A stretch of DNA of 64,000 nucleotides from DASUPK01 sp963747425 (GTDB lineage: Bacteria > Actinomycetota > Thermoleophilia > Solirubrobacterales > 70-9), in NCBI GenBank assembly GCA_963747425.1, contig CAVVFJ010000008.1:62001-126000 (forward strand). The letters run 5' to 3'. The notes under the pieces were generated by a model. The model was not told where the DNA came from. It worked only from the letters and a program-made list of their open reading frames with translations, and did not search any database. Both the position numbers and the translations under genes were made by a program. Every line of letters begins with the position of its first letter. The stretch's first letter is position 1. This document shows, one piece after another, positions 56,632 through 64,000 of the stretch.

Positions 56632-57883
56632 CTATAGGCCCGTGAGCCTCCGGGCCCGCGAGCGGACCTCCGCGGCGATCTCGCGGGCGCCCTCCACCTC
56701 TCGACCCCTCATCAGGACCTCGCCTGCGACCACCGTGGTGTCGACGACGGAGCCACCGGCCGCGTAGACGAGGTCGGCGTCCTCCTCGCCCGCCGAGAGC
56801 TCGGGGTCCGAGGCGCGGAGGAGCAGGAAGTCCGCGGGCTCTCCGATCGCGAGGGGGGTGCCGTCGAGCAGGGCCGAGCGCCGTCCCCGGGCGATCGCGA
56901 GCGCCTCCGCGGCGGGCAGCGTCGCCGGGTCGCCGCTGGCGTGCTTCTGGCTCAGGGCGAGCAGCTTCACCTCCTCGAACATGTCGAGGTTGGAGTTCGA
57001 GGAGACCCCGTCGGTCCCGAGGCCGATCTCGACGCCGGCCTCCGCCGCGGCCGGATAGGGCAGGACACCGCCGACCGCGAGCTTCATGTTCGCCGCGGGA
57101 TTGGCCACGACCGTAGCGCCGCGCCCGGCGATCAGCTCCAGCTCGGACTCGTCGAGCCAGACTCCGTGGGCCAGGATCGCTCTCTCGCTGAGGAAGCCGA
57201 GCTCATCCAGATACGCGGCCGGCCGGTTCCCGTGGGATTCCACACAGTCGCTCACCTCGTGCTCGGTCTCGGAGAGGTGGATCTGCACCGGGATCTCGCG
57301 GTCGGCGGCGAGCTCGGCGATCCAGCTGAGTGACTCCGGGCTCACCGTGTAGATCGCGTGCGGTCCCAGGCTGGGCTGGACGCGGGGGCCGGCGTCGGCG
57401 AGCCGATCGAGCACCTCGAGCACCTCGGGCCGGAGGGCCTTACCCTTGTCCGCGTCCTGCTGGTCGATGATCACGCTGCTGACCACCGCGCGGACGCCGG
57501 AATCGACCACCGCGCGCGCGACCTCGGGCCCGTGCCAGTACATGTCGACGAACTTCGTCGTCCCCGAGCGAATCATCTCGAGGCAGGCCAACCGGGTCCC
57601 CCAGTAGACGTCCTCGGGCTCCAGCTTCGCCTCCGCGGGCCAGATCTTCGTCTCGAGCCACTCCATCAACGCCATGTCGTCGCCGTATCCGCGGAACAGG
57701 GTCATCGCGGCATGTGTATGGCCGTTGACCATCGGCGGGCAGAGCATCAGGCCCTCGGCGTCGATCGCCTCGATCGCCGGGTTGCGCCTCAACGGCCGGG
57801 CCGAGCTCCGCGATCACGCCGTCCTCCACGCGCAGGCCGACGGCCTCGCCGTCGAGCGTCGCGCCTGTGACCGCCAGGCTCAA
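56632..57883 (-). pseudogene. Amidohydrolase (MTA/SAH deaminase-like) with N-terminal frameshift
   Basis: From TTG 57883 the first ~37 codons give LAVTGATLDGEAVGLRVEDG, the usual beta-sandwich start. The frame then breaks near 57766-57776 and continues one frame over as EAIDAEGLMLCPPMVNGHTH. Removing one C restores QPGDEAIDAEG. The metal site is intact: NGHTHAAMTLFRG, HLSETEHE, HGVWLDE, GTDGVSSNSNLDMFEE. By family it deaminates methylthioadenosine or S-adenosylhomocysteine, fitting the MTA phosphorylase gene that overlaps its start by 4 bases. The break lies in a perfect 9-bp tandem duplication (TCGATCGCC twice, 57761-57778). Confidence 0.8.
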
Positions 57884-58626
57884 CTGCCCGGGAGCCCCTT
57901 GGCGAGCGCCGGCAGGACGTTGCCGAGGTCCGACGCCAGCGTGCGCGCGGTCCGGTCGCGGCCGCGGCGGTACTCGTCCACCGTCAGCGCCTTGCCGGAG
58001 ATGCCGTTGCCGAGGTTGTCGATGGTGCAGACCACCGCGTACGCGAGAGCCGCCTCCCCCGCGAGCACCGCCTCCGCCGCGATCGTCATCCCCACCAGCT
58101 CGGCGTAGGTGGCGAGCGCCCTGACCTCCGCCGGCGTCTCGAAGCGGGGCCCGATCGTCTGGGCGTAGACACCGCCGTCCACGAGCTCCGTCTCGGTCAG
58201 CGAGCCCCAGGCGCTGATCACGACCCGCCGCCACTCGGCATCAAAGCCCGGAACGGAGTGGCCGCGCGGGTCGCGGTAGAAGCTGGGAGCGATCTCGGGC
58301 GCATAGAAGTCGTCCGGGCAGATCAGGGTCCCGACCTCCAGGTCCTTGTCGAGGCTCCCCGCCGAGGCCAGCGCCAACACCCGATCGCAGCCGAGCTCGC
58401 AGGCCGCGCGGATGTTGGCGCGGTGATCGACGAGATGGGCGGGAATGGAGCGGTCGAACCCGTGCCTGGGGATCCCGACGACGTCGCCGCCGTCGGTTGC
58501 CTCCACCGGAAGCGCGCCGCCCGCGTCGACCGTCATCCGCTTGCCCTCGACCGGATCAGCCGCCTCAGGCAGGCTGTTGCCGTGGATGACACAGAGTCGG
58601 CTTCCTGTCGGCCGTGGCGCGGTCAC
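57880..58626 (-). CDS. mtnP: S-methyl-5'-thioadenosine phosphorylase-like
   Basis: 248 residues, purine nucleoside phosphorylase fold. GIPRHGFDRSIPAHLVDHRANI, LASAGSLDKDLEVG and GPRFETPAEVRALATYAELVGM place it with MTA/inosine phosphorylases. It cleaves methylthioadenosine to adenine and methylthioribose-1-phosphate in methionine salvage. GTG 58626 follows TAGAGT (58638-58633) by 6 bases. Operon with the amidohydrolase. Confidence 0.88.
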   Translation of the reverse strand: MTAPRPTGSRLCVIHGNSLPEAADPVEGKRMTVDAGGALPVEATDGGDVVGIPRHGFDRSIPAHLVDHRANIRAACELGCDRVLALASAGSLDKDLEVGTLICPDDFYAPEIAPSFYRDPRGHSVPGFDAEWRRVVISAWGSLTETELVDGGVYAQTIGPRFETPAEVRALATYAELVGMTIAAEAVLAGEAALAYAVVCTIDNLGNGISGKALTVDEYRRGRDRTARTLASDLGNVLPALAKGLPGS

Positions 58627-58646
58627 GCGCTGACTCTAGTGAGCGG

Positions 58647-59264
58647 CTATTTCAGGCAGAGCGCGTAGGCAGTGACTCTCGCGCTAAACGTCCCCCCCGG
58701 GTAGTTGTCCCCCAGCACCGTCCAGCCGCTTGGCGATTGGCCCGGGGCGACCGCGCTGCCATCGGCCGCGCTCGGATAGGCGCCGTTGACGACGACGTCC
58801 TGCGAGTTGCTCGTGTTGACGTCGCCGCTGCCGCCGATCAGCCGCTCGCCCGGCGCGCAGGTTGCGATCGCCGCTGCGGCCCCGCCGTCTGGCAGGGGCT
58901 TACTGGCGGAACGGACGAGAATGCGGCCGACGCCGTTCGCGCCCACGGCACCGGCGGCGAGGTTTGCGCCGGTCACCGCGTCAGCTGCGATCTTTGCGCT
59001 CGTCACCGCCCCGGTGGCGATCTTCGGGTTCGTCACGGCCCCGGTGACGATCTTCGGGTTCGTCACGGCCCCGGTGGCGATCTTCGGGTCGGTGACCGCG
59101 CCGTTGGCGAGCTTCGACTCGACTACGGCCCCATTCTTGATGTTCCTGGTCTTGACCGCGCCCTTTCGCAGATGGACCGCGTAGGCGCTGCCGCCGAGCG
59201 CGACGAACAACGCCAGCAGCGCGATCAGGTGAGCAGACGTAAGCCTGCTGCGGATGAATCGCAT
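58647..59264 (-). CDS. Secreted GAVT..KI repeat protein
   Basis: 205 residues. A signal or anchor helix (LIALLALFVALGGSAYAVH) is followed by KNGAVVESKLANGAVTDPKI and a run of ten-residue repeats (GAVTNPKIAT type), then a globular domain with two cysteines (ATCAPGERLIGGSG, VTAYALCLK). Such proteins are abundant in Thermoleophilia; their role is unknown. GGGGAGGTAACG precedes the ATG. Confidence 0.75.
   Translation of the reverse strand: MRFIRSRLTSAHLIALLALFVALGGSAYAVHLRKGAVKTRNIKNGAVVESKLANGAVTDPKIATGAVTNPKIVTGAVTNPKIATGAVTSAKIAADAVTGANLAAGAVGANGVGRILVRSASKPLPDGGAAAAIATCAPGERLIGGSGDVNTSNSQDVVVNGAYPSAADGSAVAPGQSPSGWTVLGDNYPGGTFSARVTAYALCLK
58976..59125. repeat. Tandem ~30-bp repeats in the GAVT protein gene
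   Basis: About five imperfect 30-bp units each encode one ten-residue GAVTxPKIAT repeat. The middle three units are nearly identical, which suggests recent duplication or gene conversion. Confidence 0.75.
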
Positions 59265-59326
59265 CGTTACCTCCCCGGGAAGTTGACCGAGCCCCCTCGT
59301 TGGAGTGACCCACCGTAGCGGGGAAC

Positions 59327-60400
59327 CTAGGTCCGGATATGGACCACGTCTCCGTCGCGAACGACGTAGTCGCGCCCCTCGATCCGCAGCGTGCCGCGGT
59401 CGCGGGCAGCGGCGTAGCCGCCGGCGTCGACGAGCTCGTCCCAGGCGACCACCTCCGCCCGCACGAAGCGCTGCTGGAGGTCGCCGTGCACCCTGCCGGC
59501 GGCGTCGTAGGCCGTGCCCCCGCGTCGCAGGGTGCGGGCCATCGCCTCCTTGTCGGTGTCCGCCGTGAAGAAGCTGACCAGGTCGAGCAGCTCGAAGGCG
59601 GCGCGGATCAGTCGCTCCAGCCCGGAGCGCTCGATGCCGAGCTCGCCGCGCATCTCCTCCGCCTCCGCCGGATCGAGCTCCCGCAGCTCCGCCTCGACCC
59701 GGGCGGAGATCACCACGACCTTCGCCTGCATCTCCTCCGCATGGGAGATCAGCTCGGGCGGCGGCTCCGTCTGGCCCTCGTCGACGTTGACGACGTAGAG
59801 GATGGGCTTCGCCGTCAGCGGCGAGAGCTTGCGCAGGGCATCGGGGGCTCCCTCCGGAACGGGGACCTCGCGGGCCGGGCGCCCGGCCGACAGGGCCTCG
59901 ACCACCTGCTCCAGCCAGGCGTGCTCGGCCACGGACTCCGCCTCGCCGGACCGTGCCAGCTTGGTGACGCGCTCGAGGCGGCGCTCGGCCCCCTCCAGGT
60001 CGGCCGCGAGGAGCTCAGTCTCGATCAGCTCGGCGTCGGCGAGTGGGTCGACCCTGCCCTCCGGATGGGCCACCGAGCCGGCCCCGTGGGCGCGGATCAC
60101 GTGGCAGATCGCGTCGGTCTCCCTGATCGAGGCCAGGAACTGATTGCCGAGGCCCTCGCCCTGCGACGCACCCTTGACCAACCCGGCGATGTCGTGGAAG
60201 TCGATCGTCTCGTAGAGGGTCTCGGACGAGCGCAGCGTCTCCGCGACTCGGTCGAGGCGCTCGTCCGGCACCTGTACGACGGCCACGTTCGGCTCGACCG
60301 TGGTGAACGGATAGTCCCCCGTCTCGGCGCCGGCCGCGGTGAGCGCGTTGAACAGCGTCGACTTGCCCGCATTGGGCATCCCGACGATCCCGATCTTCAT
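59327..60400 (-). CDS. ychF: Ribosome-associated YchF ATPase (Obg family)
   Basis: 357 residues. G1 GMPNAGKSTLFNAL, G3 DIAGLVKGASQGEGLGNQFL and the variant G4 NVDE that favours ATP over GTP. The C-terminal TGS domain (SFFTADTDKEAMARTLRRGGTAYDAAGRVH) is present. It affects translation and stress responses. The ATG overlaps the PAP2 stop by one base (TGATG). Confidence 0.95.
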   Translation of the reverse strand: MKIGIVGMPNAGKSTLFNALTAAGAETGDYPFTTVEPNVAVVQVPDERLDRVAETLRSSETLYETIDFHDIAGLVKGASQGEGLGNQFLASIRETDAICHVIRAHGAGSVAHPEGRVDPLADAELIETELLAADLEGAERRLERVTKLARSGEAESVAEHAWLEQVVEALSAGRPAREVPVPEGAPDALRKLSPLTAKPILYVVNVDEGQTEPPPELISHAEEMQAKVVVISARVEAELRELDPAEAEEMRGELGIERSGLERLIRAAFELLDLVSFFTADTDKEAMARTLRRGGTAYDAAGRVHGDLQQRFVRAEVVAWDELVDAGGYAAARDRGTLRIEGRDYVVRDGDVVHIRT

Positions 60401-60891
60401 CAGAGAGGAACTACCAGTCCGATGGCCGTTCCCAGGATCGCGCCGGCGAGCACGTCGGAGGGGTAGTGCATCCCGAGGTAGGGCCGGCAGGTGGCGATCG
60501 CGGCGGCCAGGACGAAGAGGAACGCCGCCTCGGGAGCGATCCGCGTCATCGCCGTCGCGCAGGCGAACGACGAGGTGGCGTGGGCGGACGGGAAGCTGAG
60601 CGAGCTCGGCGCCCCGCCGAGCGGCGGCAGGCCCTCGAGCACCGGCCGCGGCCGCCTGACGATCAGCTTGACCGCGAAGTTGAGCCCGATCGCGACCGGT
60701 CCGAGAATCCCCGCAATCACCCAGTCCTCACCGTTGCCCTGGTCGACGAACGCCATCGCGATCCCGATCGCAAGCCAGACCGCGCCGTACTCGCCGATCT
60801 TGCCCAGCGCCCTGCCGACCCCTTCCGCCGCGGGGCTGTGAAATCTGGTCCGCATCGCATAGAGCAGGCGACTGTCGAGGCTCTGGAGCAC
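60400..60891 (-). CDS. PAP2-family membrane phosphatase
   Basis: 163 residues. Lipid phosphatase motifs: KLIVRRPRP (first), FPSAHA (second, catalytic His) and CRPYLGMHYPSDVLAG (third). Four to five hydrophobic helices. Likely dephosphorylates undecaprenyl pyrophosphate or phosphatidic acid. GTG 60891 follows TATTCT (60905-60900) by 8 bases. Coupled to ychF downstream. Confidence 0.87.
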   Translation of the reverse strand: MLQSLDSRLLYAMRTRFHSPAAEGVGRALGKIGEYGAVWLAIGIAMAFVDQGNGEDWVIAGILGPVAIGLNFAVKLIVRRPRPVLEGLPPLGGAPSSLSFPSAHATSSFACATAMTRIAPEAAFLFVLAAAIATCRPYLGMHYPSDVLAGAILGTAIGLVVPL

Positions 60892-60954
60892 CGGCGGGCA
60901 GAATACGGTTGATGCGACGGCGCAACCGGTGTGATGTAGGCGACAATCGGTCTG

Positions 60955-61947
60955 ATGGCTGAGACCGCCAACAGAGTGATGGTGCCGGGCTACCGGCATG
61001 TGCCGGGCAATCACTGCGGCTCGACGGCGCTGCGCAACCTGCTCGCGTTCCACGGCGTCGAGATCTCCGAGGAGATGGCGTTCGGGCTCGGGGCGGGCGC
61101 CTGCTTCTACTACGTCGTGCTGGATGAGCACTCGCCCTCCCGCTTCACCAACGGGCGCGCCGCTCGGCTGGAGGAGAATTTCCTCGGGCTCACCGGTGCC
61201 CCGCTCCGTCTCCAGGCCGACGCGGATCCCAATGCCTCCTGGGAGATCGCGAAGGATGCGGTTGATGCCGGCCGGCCGGTGCTCCTGCTCACCGACCTCT
61301 ACTACCTGGACCATTACGGCCGCTCGGCGCACTTCCCGGGCCACGCGGTCGTGCTCGCGGGATACGACGAGGAGCTCGCCTGGCTCTCGGACACGGCTTT
61401 CGAGGACCTGCAGACGACCTCGCTCGAGAGCCTCAGGGAGGCCCGCCACTCCCAGCAGCCGATCTTCCCACTCGAGGGGCACGCGATCGACCTGCCCGAG
61501 GGGGTCGAACTGAGCCGGGAGAACCTGATCGCGCACGCACCCAAGGCGATTGAGAGGGCGGCAAGCCAGATGCTCGAGCCCCCGCTCGGCGACTTCGAGG
61601 GGCTGCCGGCACTGCGCCGCTTCGCATCCGAGGCCGGCGACTGGCCGGCGGCCACCGAGGACTGGCAGTGGTGCGCCCGCTTCCTCTACCAGGTGATCGA
61701 GCGCCGCGGAACCGGCGGCGGGAACTTCCGGAAGATGTACTCGCGCTTCCTCGAGGAGGCGGGCTACGACGAGTCCGCCCTGGCCCACGAGGCGGCCGAT
61801 GACTGGAGCAGCCTTGCGCTCGCCGCTCGCACGGCCAGCGAGCCGGACGAGGCGGACCCCGAGCACTGGCGTCAGCTGTCCGCCGAGGCGGCGAAGGTGC
61901 TCGACGCCGAGGAGCGCCTCTGGGCAGCGCTTTCGGAGCGCGGCTGA
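60955..61947 (+). CDS. BtrH N-terminal-domain protein (DUF4872)
   Basis: 330 residues. The papain-like C39 fold is suggested by NHCGSTALRNLLAFHG (Cys) and FPGHAVVLAGYDEE (His). The C-terminal half matches DUF4872. BtrH transfers an aminoacyl side chain in butirosin synthesis; standalone homologues are common in actinobacteria with unknown substrates. No ACP or NRPS gene is nearby. GACAAT (60942-60947) ends 7 bases before the ATG. Confidence 0.75.
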   Translation: MAETANRVMVPGYRHVPGNHCGSTALRNLLAFHGVEISEEMAFGLGAGACFYYVVLDEHSPSRFTNGRAARLEENFLGLTGAPLRLQADADPNASWEIAKDAVDAGRPVLLLTDLYYLDHYGRSAHFPGHAVVLAGYDEELAWLSDTAFEDLQTTSLESLREARHSQQPIFPLEGHAIDLPEGVELSRENLIAHAPKAIERAASQMLEPPLGDFEGLPALRRFASEAGDWPAATEDWQWCARFLYQVIERRGTGGGNFRKMYSRFLEEAGYDESALAHEAADDWSSLALAARTASEPDEADPEHWRQLSAEAAKVLDAEERLWAALSERG

Positions 61948-61948
61948 T

Positions 61949-62563
61949 CTAGCTCTTCGCGAAGCGCGCGAAATAGCCCGGCGCGCCGCCGACCCGGCGC
62001 TCGTAGCCGAGCCCCGCTCCGCTCGCGCGCAGCCTCATCGGGCCGAGCCGGACGTAGTGCGGATCACCGAGGAGCAGCTCGCCGACCACCAGGCGCCCTC
62101 CGGGGCGCAGGACCCGGGCCAGCTCGCGGAGGGCCGCCTCCTGGTCCGGGATCTCACCCAGAGTGGTCACCAGGTAGGCCGCGTCGAAAGTCCCGTCCTC
62201 GTAGGGCATCGCCGTGGCATCGGACACGGCCGGCGTGATGTTCTCCAGTCCCCTCTCGGCGGCGCGTCTCATCGTGTGGTCGAGCATCTCCCGCTGGAGG
62301 TCGAGGATGTCGAGCTGTCCGTCGGGCTTGAGCCACTCCGCCACTTCGAGCGTGTAGTAGCCGGTCCCCGGGCCGACCTCGAGGATCCGCTCGCCCGGCT
62401 CGGGAGCGAGGATCTCCCGCAGCCGCGGGCGTGTGATCAGGGGATGCGGGGCCTCCACCCAGAAGCGCTGGCCGTACGGGCACGCCGACGGGTTCTTGCG
62501 CCACCAGAGCGCCGCCCCGGCGGTCGCGGCGGCGGCGCCCAGCAGCAGGCGCCGGAGCTTCAC
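61949..62563 (-). CDS. Class I SAM-dependent methyltransferase
   Basis: 204 residues. N-terminal hydrophobic helix (LLLGAAAATAGAALWW), possibly a membrane anchor, then ILEVGPGTGYYTLEVAEWL (motif I), LDILDLQ and ARVLRPGGRLVVGE. UbiE/COQ5-like; substrate unknown. Its ATG overlaps the stop of the 72-residue gene by 4 bases, so they are in one operon with the epimerase. Confidence 0.85.
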   Translation of the reverse strand: MKLRRLLLGAAAATAGAALWWRKNPSACPYGQRFWVEAPHPLITRPRLREILAPEPGERILEVGPGTGYYTLEVAEWLKPDGQLDILDLQREMLDHTMRRAAERGLENITPAVSDATAMPYEDGTFDAAYLVTTLGEIPDQEAALRELARVLRPGGRLVVGELLLGDPHYVRLGPMRLRASGAGLGYERRVGGAPGYFARFAKS

Positions 62564-62778
62564 CCGCTGAAGCCGATTCGCTGTGGTGTGGTCGCGCTGC
62601 GGATGAAGACCACCTGGCTGAGGTCTATCGAGACCATGCCCTCCTCGGCGTCGAGATCGAGCCAGCCGTCCGGCTTCTCGAGCGCCTTCCGGAGGTCCTT
62701 CAGCTTGTTGTCGTCGATCCGAACCTCCACGACCTGCCCGCCTGAGAACCCGATCGAAACCCGTTCAGCTGAAGTCAT
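62560..62778 (-). CDS. Small conserved-looking protein of unknown function
   Basis: 72 residues, predicted alpha-beta: SIGFSGGQVVEVRIDDNKL, a helix LKDLRKALEKP and strands MVSIDLSQVVFIRSA. Soluble, no motif recognised. It overlaps the epimerase stop by one base and the methyltransferase start by 4, so the operon position is fixed and it is likely expressed. Confidence 0.7.
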   Translation of the reverse strand: MTSAERVSIGFSGGQVVEVRIDDNKLKDLRKALEKPDGWLDLDAEEGMVSIDLSQVVFIRSATTPQRIGFSG

Positions 62779-63188
62779 CAGTGCTCCTTGGCCGGTTCGA
62801 CTATCTCGGTCAGCACTCCGCCGGTCGAGCGCGGGTGCAGGAACGCGACTCGTGAGTCGCGGATGCCCCGTCGCGGCTCGGAGTCGATCAGCTCGATGCC
62901 GGCGGCGCTGAGCTTGCCGAGGACGTCATCGATGTCGCCGACCGCGTACGCGACGTGGTGCAGGCCGGGACCGCGCTTCGCCAGGTACTTGCCGACCGGG
63001 GTCTCCGGATCGAGCGGCCTGAGCAGCTCGACATGGCCATCGCCGACGTCGAGCAGAGCGGCCTCGACGCCCTGCGATTCCACCGTCTCGCGATGCGCGA
63101 GCGGCATGCCGAGGGTCTTTTCGTAGAGGGCGAGCGCGCCCTCGAGGTCGTCGGTGGCAACGCCGATGTGATCGATCCGGCCGAACAT
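62778..63188 (-). CDS. mce: Methylmalonyl-CoA epimerase
   Basis: 136 residues, VOC fold. IDHIGVATDDLEGALALYEK, the metal ligand His in DHIGVA, GDGHVELLRPL, GPGLHHVAYAVGDI and the Glu in VLTEIVEP match the family closely. It racemises methylmalonyl-CoA between propionyl-CoA carboxylase and mutase. ATG 63188 follows TAGACT (63201-63196) by 7 bases; longer starts lack support. The mutase is not in the window. Confidence 0.9.
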   Translation of the reverse strand: MFGRIDHIGVATDDLEGALALYEKTLGMPLAHRETVESQGVEAALLDVGDGHVELLRPLDPETPVGKYLAKRGPGLHHVAYAVGDIDDVLGKLSAAGIELIDSEPRRGIRDSRVAFLHPRSTGGVLTEIVEPAKEH

Positions 63189-63198
63189 TGGCTGGAGT

Positions 63199-64000
63199 CT
63201 ACGTAGCGGCGTCCGCCTCCTGCTCGACGCGGAGGATCTCGCGCAGGGCGGCAACCCCAACCTCGAGCTGCTCCGGGGTGGGCTCCTTGGTGGCGATCAG
63301 GCGCTGGATCTCATGGCCGGGGCGGTGAAAGGCGCGCGCCGCCGACGTCTCGGGGTTCCGCTCGCTCCAGGCGAACATCTCCGCCGCGATCGAGGCGCTC
63401 GCGACGCCGACCGCCGCCCTGGCCACAGGGCCCGGCTCGGCCAGGGTCCGCTCGAGGAGCAGCTGGCCGGCCGCCGAGAGCACCAGCATCGGGACCACGA
63501 GGTTGGAGCCGCAGCGCTCGTGCTCCTTGGTTGCGGATGCGGGGTCGTCGGAGCCCGCCTCGTAGGCGCCGATCGCCTTGTGCTCGACGCCGTGGTAGGC
63601 GGCGAGGTTGCGGTCGCTGAGCGCCACCATCGCCGGAGCGAGGCCGAGCGCCGCCTGGACCAGCTCGACTGCGGCACTGGTGCGGCGCTTGCGGAGGGCC
63701 CGGCTGGCGCTCGAAGCGACCAGCATCGCGGCGATCACCCGCACGTCCTCGAAGGGGAGGCGGGCAGCCCGCAGCCTCATCCGCACGGTGGGGATCAGCA
63801 GGAACGCCTCCGCAAGCCGCAGCGGGCCGCGCAGCAGGGGAATGCGCACCGCCAGCTCCGGGGCGAGCGCAGGCTTGCGGGCCGAGGCGACCTGGATCTC
63901 GCCTGCGCTGTCTCGCGCGGCGGCGGCCCAGGAGGTGGGGCCGTGGATCAGGAGCCCGTTGCGCAGAGCCATCCCGCCGAGCCTGAGGACGTATCTCTCC
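63199..64000 (-). CDS. DUF1385-family membrane protein, 5' end beyond window
   Basis: The reading frame is open to the right edge (YVLRLGGMALRNGLLIHGP), and LGGMALRNG is the usual N-terminal motif, so the true start probably lies outside. Conserved YHGVEHKAIGAYE and HERCGSNLV suggest metal binding. Several hydrophobic segments follow. The family function is unknown. If ATG 63972 were the start the protein would be 257 residues. Confidence 0.8.
   Translation of the reverse strand, partial: ERYVLRLGGMALRNGLLIHGPTSWAAAARDSAGEIQVASARKPALAPELAVRIPLLRGPLRLAEAFLLIPTVRMRLRAARLPFEDVRVIAAMLVASSASRALRKRRTSAAVELVQAALGLAPAMVALSDRNLAAYHGVEHKAIGAYEAGSDDPASATKEHERCGSNLVVPMLVLSAAGQLLLERTLAEPGPVARAAVGVASASIAAEMFAWSERNPETSAARAFHRPGHEIQRLIATKEPTPEQLEVGVAALREILRVEQEADAAT

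Overview
This is a very GC-rich actinobacterial chromosome segment. It most resembles the Thermoleophilia (Solirubrobacterales/Gaiellales): a secreted protein built of GAVT..KI repeats, a mycobacterial-type 7Fe ferredoxin, an Lhr-Nei gene pair, HD-GYP proteins, and many start codons lying 6-9 bases after a TANNNT -10 box (leaderless mRNAs). The lineage is inferred from gene content; no rRNA or tRNA gene was found. There is no transposase, integrase, phage gene or CRISPR array. About 80 genes are packed tightly on both strands. The only gaps of any size are 4.3-4.7 kb (decayed Ca-binding repeat gene) and 15.3-15.6 kb (HD-GYP relic).

Layout. 0-4.3 kb: ArsR/SRPBCC pair, metallo-beta-lactamase-fold hydrolase, penicillin-acylase-like Ntn hydrolase, PPOX flavoprotein. 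4.7-7.8 kb: rmlA-rmlD-rmlB dTDP-deoxysugar operon, without rmlC. 7.8-10 kb: MMPL transporter with two frameshifts. 10-15.3 kb: Lhr helicase and a Nei glycosylase with Ala instead of the catalytic Pro2. 15.5-18 kb: Crp regulator, Pcm repair methyltransferase, ASCH and SRPBCC proteins. 18-20 kb: groES-groEL behind a CIRCE operator. 20-27.5 kb: ferredoxin, CAP-domain secreted protein, GT87 glycosyltransferase, Mrp Fe-S ATPase, an RVEP-repeat protein behind two LexA-like boxes, DUF2342 zinc protease and an inositol-monophosphatase-like enzyme. 27.6-30.8 kb: UvrD-like helicase/Fe-S nuclease whose Walker A lysine is Arg. 30.8-35 kb: SMR pump and TetR with twin palindromic operators, PAC2 protein, OB-HD protein, membrane HD-GYP protein with a repetitive tail. 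35-41 kb: split TauE/SafE permease, OtsB, MFS drug exporter with its TetR, PolX. 41-47 kb: polyprenol-P-mannose synthase, thioredoxin, HAD phosphatase, IleS. 47-53.6 kb: VOC, AraC and MarR proteins, lipoprotein, FumC, frameshifted beta-helix surface protein, aldehyde dehydrogenase. 53.6-64 kb: SpoIID-like protein, aldo-keto reductase, CrtC-like protein, MTA phosphorylase with a frameshifted deaminase, YchF, PAP2, BtrH-like protein, methyltransferase, methylmalonyl-CoA epimerase, DUF1385 protein.

Cross-cutting patterns: (i) more than 20 genes look leaderless; (ii) four convergent pairs end inside one shared CTAG, giving TAG stops on both strands; (iii) all four reading-frame breaks in otherwise intact long genes are single-base gains, so assembly error must be excluded before calling them pseudogenes; (iv) a ~71-bp repeat carrying the pcm promoter and first four codons recurs 5 kb away, inverted.
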